Of a DNA stretch of 10,420 nt, positions 7,601-10,420 are shown in pieces; positions within the stretch are counted from its first letter, which is position 1, and every line of letters begins with the position of its first letter. The notes beneath the pieces were generated by a model. That model was given only the letters and a program-made list of their open reading frames with translations, did not search any database and was not told the DNA's origin. The position numbers and the translations under genes are program-made. Source of the DNA: Stenotrophomonas sp. (GTDB taxonomy: Bacteria; Pseudomonadota; Gammaproteobacteria; Xanthomonadales; Xanthomonadaceae); contig QFOV01000110.1 of the NCBI GenBank assembly GCA_003248565.1, forward strand, positions 1 to 10,420, written 5' to 3'.

Positions 7601-7627
7601 GCAGCACGGTCGAGCTGACCGTGCTGC
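7601..7627. repeat. Perfect 11-bp inverted repeat with 5-base loop
   Basis: The arms are GCAGCACGGTC (7601-7611) and GACCGTGCTGC (7617-7627) around the loop GAGCT. It lies about 70 bases upstream of the C13 peptidase start and about 130 bases downstream of the 95-aa gene. Neither side has a T-run, so it is not a standard intrinsic terminator. It could be an operator, a leader hairpin or a U-less terminator. Confidence 0.85.
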
Positions 7628-7760
7628 ATCCAGTGCGCGCCAGGAGGCGGCCTTGGTGGCTATGGTGCCGGAGTTGGCGCCTGGATGCGTAGTGGATGTT
7701 TTGCAGGTGTTGGGACCGCGCGCCGTAGCTGGCGCAATCCCGTAGCGGTCAGCGCGACGC

Positions 7761-8048
7761 TCAGTCCGCCAGCGATGACCAGCCATAGGCCAGGGCGCAC
7801 TTCTTCCTGAGATTCTCAAGCTGCTCGGCGGCATTGATTGCGCTGTTGGCGCGGTAGACCAGATCTTCCAGCCTGCACAGGACGTCGGCCTGCTCATCAT
7901 CGTCCGGTACTACTTCGACAATCCGGTCGACAAGCTGGTGCATCTCCAGCAGCTTTTGTTTGCGCTCGTATTCGCCAAGCGCGGTAGCGTCCTGCACGAC
8001 CTGCTGTGCCAGAACGTCGAAGTGATCGCGCAACTTCTCGTAGTCCAT
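7761..8048 (-). CDS. Small acidic, helical protein of unknown function
   Basis: A 95-residue soluble protein starting MDYEKLRDHF. The sequence is rich in Glu, Asp, Leu and Ala with heptad-like spacing, and looks like a helical bundle or short coiled coil interrupted around VVPDDDEQ (46-53). There is no signal peptide or membrane segment. ATG 8048 is chosen because it has AGGTG four bases upstream; a TTG ten codons earlier would add a poorly protein-like extension. I recognise no family. It sits alone, more than 200 bases from the peptidase start and about 100 bases from the small ORF on its other side, all on the minus strand. Confidence 0.7.
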   Translation of the reverse strand: MDYEKLRDHFDVLAQQVVQDATALGEYERKQKLLEMHQLVDRIVEVVPDDDEQADVLCRLEDLVYRANSAINAAEQLENLRKKCALAYGWSSLAD

Positions 8049-8099
8049 ACAGCACCTGCTGTTATGACTGCCAGCCAATAGCCTGTAATGGTGCTGTCG

Positions 8100-8127
8100 G
8101 GGATACCACTACCTCAATGAGGGATAC
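8100..8127. repeat. Short direct repeat GGGATAC, spaced 21 bp
   Basis: Two GGGATAC copies at 8100-8106 and 8121-8127 start exactly 21 bases apart, which is two DNA helical turns. They lie 50-80 bases upstream of the 95-aa gene, where its promoter should be. A paired regulator site is possible, but so is coincidence. Confidence 0.4.
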
Positions 8128-8146
8128 ACCTTACTTGGCCTAGGAT

Positions 8147-8284
8147 TTATCTGACAAAGCCGTTGTCGAGGGGCTGGAAGGGCGCCCAAGGGGCTTGCAT
8201 CGCCAACCAGGCGCCGGCGTCGATGTCGACCTCAGCGTAATGGGGATGGATTGATCCCGGGCGGCTGGCCAGTGTTGCCAACAT
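8147..8284 (-). CDS. Possible 45-aa ORF downstream of the GNAT gene
   Basis: A short frame starts at ATG 8284, ten bases after the GNAT stop, and ends in TAA at 8147. The peptide begins MLATLASRPG and continues with HPHYAEVDIDAGAWLAMQ and a proline- and aromatic-rich end. The composition looks protein-like, and the position suggests a second cistron behind the acetyltransferase. There is no good ribosome site before the ATG, and I recognise no family. It could equally be the remnant of a longer gene, or non-coding. Confidence 0.3.
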   Translation of the reverse strand: MLATLASRPGSIHPHYAEVDIDAGAWLAMQAPWAPFQPLDNGFVR

Positions 8285-8294
8285 CGGCGTTGTC

Positions 8295-8744
8295 TTACGG
8301 TGAGATGGCGTAGATGTAGAAGTCGTTGTCGCGCGCCCACCCGAGCGTTTCATAGAGTCTTTGCGCAGGGATGTTGTCCTTCGCGGTCTGCAACTCAATG
8401 CGTCCAGCACCAAGCCCCTTCGCAACAGAAACCGCAGCAACCATCAGTTTTCTGGCCACGCCCAGGCGGCGAGCGTCTGGAGACACAAACAGGTCGTAGA
8501 GAACGTAGCTTTTGGTAGCACCAACGGAATCGAACAGCGGATAGAGTTGGGTGAAGCCGAGAAGACTGCTGGTGGAATCAGCCGCAACCAGGATCAGGGA
8601 AGATTCCTCCCGCAGACGGGCGCCAATGAACTCCTGGGCTAAGCCGGGATTTGAGACTTGACCATAGAACTGTCGGTAGTGATCAAAGAGTGAGGCGACG
8701 GGTTCCATGTCAGCAGCAGTGGCAGGACGAACGGAAATTTCCAC
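8295..8744 (-). CDS. GNAT-family N-acetyltransferase
   Basis: A 149-residue acetyl-CoA-dependent acetyltransferase with a complete single GNAT domain. It begins EISVRPATAADMEPV, the usual first strand and helix. Motif A is LYDLFVSPDARRLGVARKLM (82-101), with the pyrophosphate-binding RRLGVA at 92-97. Motif B is NIPAQRLYETLGW (124-136). The start is GTG at 8744, supported by a perfect AAGGAG (8751-8756) six bases upstream. The frame stays open for 43 more codons, but that extension does not look like part of the domain. The acceptor substrate cannot be read from the sequence; small-molecule, antibiotic and protein targets are all possible. Confidence 0.9.
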   Translation of the reverse strand: MEISVRPATAADMEPVASLFDHYRQFYGQVSNPGLAQEFIGARLREESSLILVAADSTSSLLGFTQLYPLFDSVGATKSYVLYDLFVSPDARRLGVARKLMVAAVSVAKGLGAGRIELQTAKDNIPAQRLYETLGWARDNDFYIYAISP

Positions 8745-9067
8745 TTCTATCTCCTTGCGATTGGCTCTGATGGCTTCGGCGGGAATCAAGCTGATAGTTT
8801 GAAGCGGGTAGCGCAGCTGTTGGATACGGGCCGGATGGCGTGACTCAATCAAACTGCAGATGCTGGGTACCATCTACGACAACCGTGGCCCGGAAGCAGC
8901 ATAAGAAGGTGAACGCAGCTTGCTCGGTCAGGTTGTTTGTCAATGTGTTGGCCGGACCCGGCTGCCCTAGGATAAAGCCGTACCAACGGAAGAAACCATC
9001 ATCCAGCCTGTTGTGGGTGGGTCACATGATAGGGACCAAGGGTTCTGCTATCTGGTAGCTTGCTGGC
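8745..9067. other. Divergent intergenic region without a recognisable gene
   Basis: These 323 bases separate the minus-strand GNAT gene from the plus-strand DUF7079-type gene. The promoters for both should lie here, but I saw no convincing -35/-10 pair. A 72-codon forward frame at 8840-9058 has no ribosome site or recognisable content and was not called. The only clear signal is the GNAT ribosome site at 8751-8756. Confidence 0.6.
8751..8756 (-). promoter_or_regulatory. Ribosome binding site that fixes the GNAT GTG start
   Basis: AAGGAG on the minus strand, six bases before GTG 8744. It is the strongest Shine-Dalgarno match for this gene and decides against the longer upstream frame. Confidence 0.85.
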
Positions 9068-9475
9068 ATGAGGCCGCCACACGAAGACATTCAGGACCGC
9101 GCTCCGGTATGGGATCACCTGCAGAATTTCTGGATGGACACCGATCCGTCGATCTTTCTTGCAGACGTCGCTCGCGCCTGCGCGGAGTCCAAGTACTCGC
9201 TTGCCGAACTTGAGGCCATCTTCTGGAACGAAGTGCGGCCTGCTGTTTCATTCAACATGGGAGCGATTCCTGTGCCGGAGTGGGCCGGATTTGAGATCGA
9301 ATGGCTCAAAGAGCGCGTGCTTCGCAAATCCCGGTTCGGCAAACCCTTACCTCGCAAATGGCTGCATCCTTACCCGGCAAGCTGGTGGCGCAAGCTCAGT
9401 GCTGGCATTGTCCAGCACAGAAATGACGCCCGCGCCTGCAGGAGAGGCATCCAAACCAACGTCGCTCTCCAGTGA
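9068..9475 (+). CDS. DUF7079-type protein of unknown function
   Basis: A 135-residue soluble protein that I recognise from its motifs as DUF7079-like: RAPVWDHLQNFWMDTD (11-26), then a helical SLAELEAIFWNEVRPA (44-59), then EWAGFEIEWLKERV (71-84). The spacing of the Pro-Val-Trp and Trp-Ala-Gly-Phe elements is characteristic. No activity is known to me for this family. The 25 or so residues after WWRKL (106-110) are basic and less protein-like. The ATG at 9068 has no clear ribosome site, but no better start precedes the conserved part. It is flanked by the GNAT gene (divergent) and the secreted-peptide unit (same direction), and looks like an orphan accessory gene. The assignment comes from memory of the motifs, not a search. 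Confidence 0.72.
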   Translation: MRPPHEDIQDRAPVWDHLQNFWMDTDPSIFLADVARACAESKYSLAELEAIFWNEVRPAVSFNMGAIPVPEWAGFEIEWLKERVLRKSRFGKPLPRKWLHPYPASWWRKLSAGIVQHRNDARACRRGIQTNVALQ

Positions 9476-9654
9476 AGCTGAGTGGGCGCCCGTCTTTGGA
9501 CTGGCATTGAGTTGTGGAGAGTGGACAATCCTGCTCTGCAGCCCATTGCGACTCTGGTCGACACTCTAACCTGCAGCCGCATCGAACGATCTTGTGCGGC
9601 CGAGGGCCAGAGAGCGGCGCTCAGGACGTTCGGCGCCTTCGATTTATGAGTAAC

Positions 9655-9685
9655 TTGCAAAGATCTGGGGAAGCTGGGCTAATCT
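9655..9685 (+). promoter_or_regulatory. Candidate sigma-70 promoter for the 55-aa secreted peptide
   Basis: TTGCAA (9655-9660) and TAATCT (9680-9685) are separated by 19 bases. Each hexamer is close to consensus, but the spacer is two bases longer than ideal. A start near 9692 would give a leader of about 37 bases. Confidence 0.4.
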
Positions 9686-9728
9686 CGGCCTGCCAGTAAG
9701 GAACTGGCGCAATGACAAGGACAGCACC

Positions 9729-9896
9729 ATGTTGAAGTCTCGCAGGAAGATTGCTTGTTTGCTTCTGGGCTTGAGCCTCTTGGGAATTGCAGGAACGGCA
9801 GCAGCCTTCACGATCCAGATCGGTGGAGTTTGGTACGTGTGTGGTCTCACTGGTTGTAAGCCTTACGGCACGACGCAACCACCCGCACCGGGTTGA
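9729..9896 (+). CDS. 55-aa Sec-exported small peptide with two cysteines
   Basis: This short gene has every expression signal expected of a real one. AAGGA (9717-9721) lies seven bases before ATG, and an intrinsic terminator follows the TGA by 23 bases. The N-terminus is a textbook signal peptide: basic KSRRK (3-7), a Leu/Gly-rich hydrophobic core (8-22) and TAAA (23-26) before a predicted cleavage at residue 26/27. The predicted mature peptide is 29 residues, starting FTIQIGG. It carries VWYV (34-37), two cysteines in CGLTGC (38-43) that could form a small disulfide loop, and a Thr/Pro-rich tail ending PPAPG. I recognise no family. Possible roles include an envelope peptide, a secreted signal or an antimicrobial peptide, but nothing in the sequence decides between them. 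No export or modification genes are adjacent. Confidence 0.75.
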   Translation: MLKSRRKIACLLLGLSLLGIAGTAAAFTIQIGGVWYVCGLTGCKPYGTTQPPAPG

Positions 9897-9919
9897 TGGA
9901 ATAGCCGGTAGAAACGGAG

Positions 9920-9946
9920 AGCCACCTTTGGTGGCTTTTCTTGTTT
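9920..9946 (+). terminator. Intrinsic terminator after the 55-aa peptide gene
   Basis: A 7-bp stem AGCCACC (9920-9926) / GGTGGCT (9930-9936) with a three-base loop is followed by a T-rich tract (TTTTCTTGTTT, to 9946). It sits 23 bases after the peptide stop codon. Confidence 0.85.
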
Positions 9947-10020
9947 GGGCGCCGGTTGAATGGCATGCCAGCGGGTGCATAGCCCGGCGACAGTGTCTCT
10001 TTGGTAGCCAGGGTCGATAA

Positions 10021-10066
10021 GGGGTATCGATTCTGTGGATTCCCCAGATACCCCATGTTGTACCCC
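10021..10066. repeat. Cluster of GGGGTA/TACCCC motifs, including an 8-bp inverted repeat
   Basis: GGGGTATC (10021-10028) and GATACCCC (10047-10054) form a perfect inverted repeat around 18 bases. A further TACCCC lies at 10061-10066. The cluster lies between the converging terminators of the peptide gene and ssrA. Its function is unknown. Confidence 0.6.
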
Positions 10067-10090
10067 CCGCAGTCGCACAGGCTCGGGCAC

Positions 10091-10132
10091 AAAAAAGGCC
10101 GGAAACCCTTGTTGCTGTTGGGTTTCCGGCCT
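10091..10132 (-). terminator. Intrinsic terminator of ssrA
   Basis: A perfect 13-bp stem AGGCCGGAAACCC (10096-10108) / GGGTTTCCGGCCT (10120-10132) encloses an 11-base loop. On the minus strand it is followed by a run of six T (10096-10091). It lies about 27 bases past the tmRNA CCA end. Confidence 0.95.
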
Positions 10133-10158
10133 GATCGGGACCTTGACGGTCCATCTAA

Positions 10159-10420
10159 TGGTGGAGGTGGGCGGAATTGAACCGCCGTCCGAAGGCACTC
10201 CATCCCCGGCACTACATGCTTAGCTCACCGTTGGGTCTCGTCCTGTGGCAGCACGGTGTGCAAAGCGCACCCCAGGACCAGCCTGTTTTGGTTAAGCCGT
10301 GACTGACAGGCAGCCGTCACGGCCGGTTCCGTGATAATGACCCTACATCCACGAGCACGGGCACAAGTGGGTTCGGGGCTTACGCCTTAAGCGGCGAGAG
10401 CGTAGTTGTCGTCGTTGGCA
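10159..10420 (-). ncRNA. ssrA: tmRNA (3' part; 5' end beyond the window)
   Basis: tmRNA rescues ribosomes stalled on broken messages by acting first as an alanyl-tRNA and then as a short message, with SmpB. The encoded CCA end is at 10161-10159. The T-arm reads GGCGGTTCAATTCCGCC on the minus strand, a perfect five-base stem with the TTCAATT loop, at about 10170-10190. The sequence upstream of the T-arm is GC-rich and hairpin-forming, as expected for the pseudoknots. The tag reading frame lies at 10387-10419. The 5' acceptor half and first pseudoknot are outside the window, so the gene is partial only because of the window edge. The ssrA 3' end is a common integration site for phages and islands. 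Confidence 0.97.
10387..10419 (-). other. tmRNA proteolysis-tag reading frame (ANDDNYALAA)
   Basis: On the minus strand the codons GCC AAC GAC GAC AAC TAC GCT CTC GCC GCT are followed by TAA (10389-10387), giving the tag ANDDNYALAA. The ALAA ending is the ClpXP/ClpAP recognition signal. The stop is followed by GC-rich tmRNA pseudoknot sequence. Confidence 0.95.

Noticed and set aside
7532..7900. A 122-codon minus-strand frame overlapping the 95-aa gene and the peptidase leader
   Set aside because: It is out of frame with both better-supported genes, and its composition is typical of a shadow frame.
8840..9058. A 72-codon forward frame between GNAT and the DUF7079-type gene
   Set aside because: It has no ribosome site, no protein-like pattern and no family resemblance.
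9399..9418. A 7-bp hairpin (GTGCTGG/CCAGCAC) near the end of the DUF7079-type gene
   Set aside because: It lies inside the coding frame and lacks a following T-run, so it is not convincing as a terminator.
10138..10152. A 5-bp hairpin (GGACC/GGTCC) just beyond the tmRNA CCA end
   Set aside because: It is too short to call as a separate element; it may simply be part of the 3' trailer removed during tmRNA processing.
9847..10212. Minus-strand frames beginning inside ssrA (SGGSIPPTS-type translations)
   Set aside because: They start within the tmRNA T-arm and run through its terminator. This is a familiar false ORF arising from tRNA/tmRNA 3' ends.

Overview
The window looks like chromosome from a high-GC gammaproteobacterium of the Xanthomonadaceae/Lysobacteraceae (Stenotrophomonas- or Pseudoxanthomonas-like). 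This is inferred from GC-rich coding sequence, the style of the proteins (exported C13 peptidase, BAAT-type hydrolase, LytTR pair with a four-helix kinase) and a proteobacterial tmRNA with tag ANDDNYALAA. I could not run a database search, so the genus is not fixed.

Layout. (1) Bases 1-1800, plus strand: the 3' tail of an unidentified gene, then apt (adenine salvage), a double-hotdog acyl-CoA thioesterase and a small four-helix membrane protein. The last two are coupled by a TGATG stop/start overlap. (2) Bases 1808-7532, minus strand, read right to left: an exported C13 (legumain/caspase-like) peptidase, the DEAD-box helicase dbpA, a LytS/AlgZ-type histidine kinase, its LytTR response regulator (ATGA overlap) and an exported BAAT/acyl-CoA-thioesterase-type alpha/beta hydrolase. 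The kinase and regulator clearly form a two-component system. The hydrolase downstream is a candidate target or co-expressed partner. The regulator has an in-frame hexanucleotide repeat that encodes an Ala-Pro tract inside the receiver domain. (3) Bases about 7600-10158: a looser, less GC-rich stretch of small genes. It holds a 95-aa helical protein, a possible 45-aa ORF, a GNAT acetyltransferase with a GTG start, a DUF7079-type protein and a 55-aa Sec-exported peptide with its own ribosome site and terminator. (4) Bases 10159-10420, minus strand: the 3' part of ssrA (tmRNA), cut off by the window edge, followed by a strong terminator.

Regions 1 and 2 read as ordinary core genome. The most unusual items are the self-contained 55-aa secreted-peptide transcription unit, the Ala-Pro repeat in the regulator, and the small-gene islet next to the ssrA 3' end, a well-known integration hotspot. 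Near that end a cluster of GGGGTA/TACCCC motifs could be an integration remnant. No transposase, integrase, CRISPR array or complete mobile element was seen.
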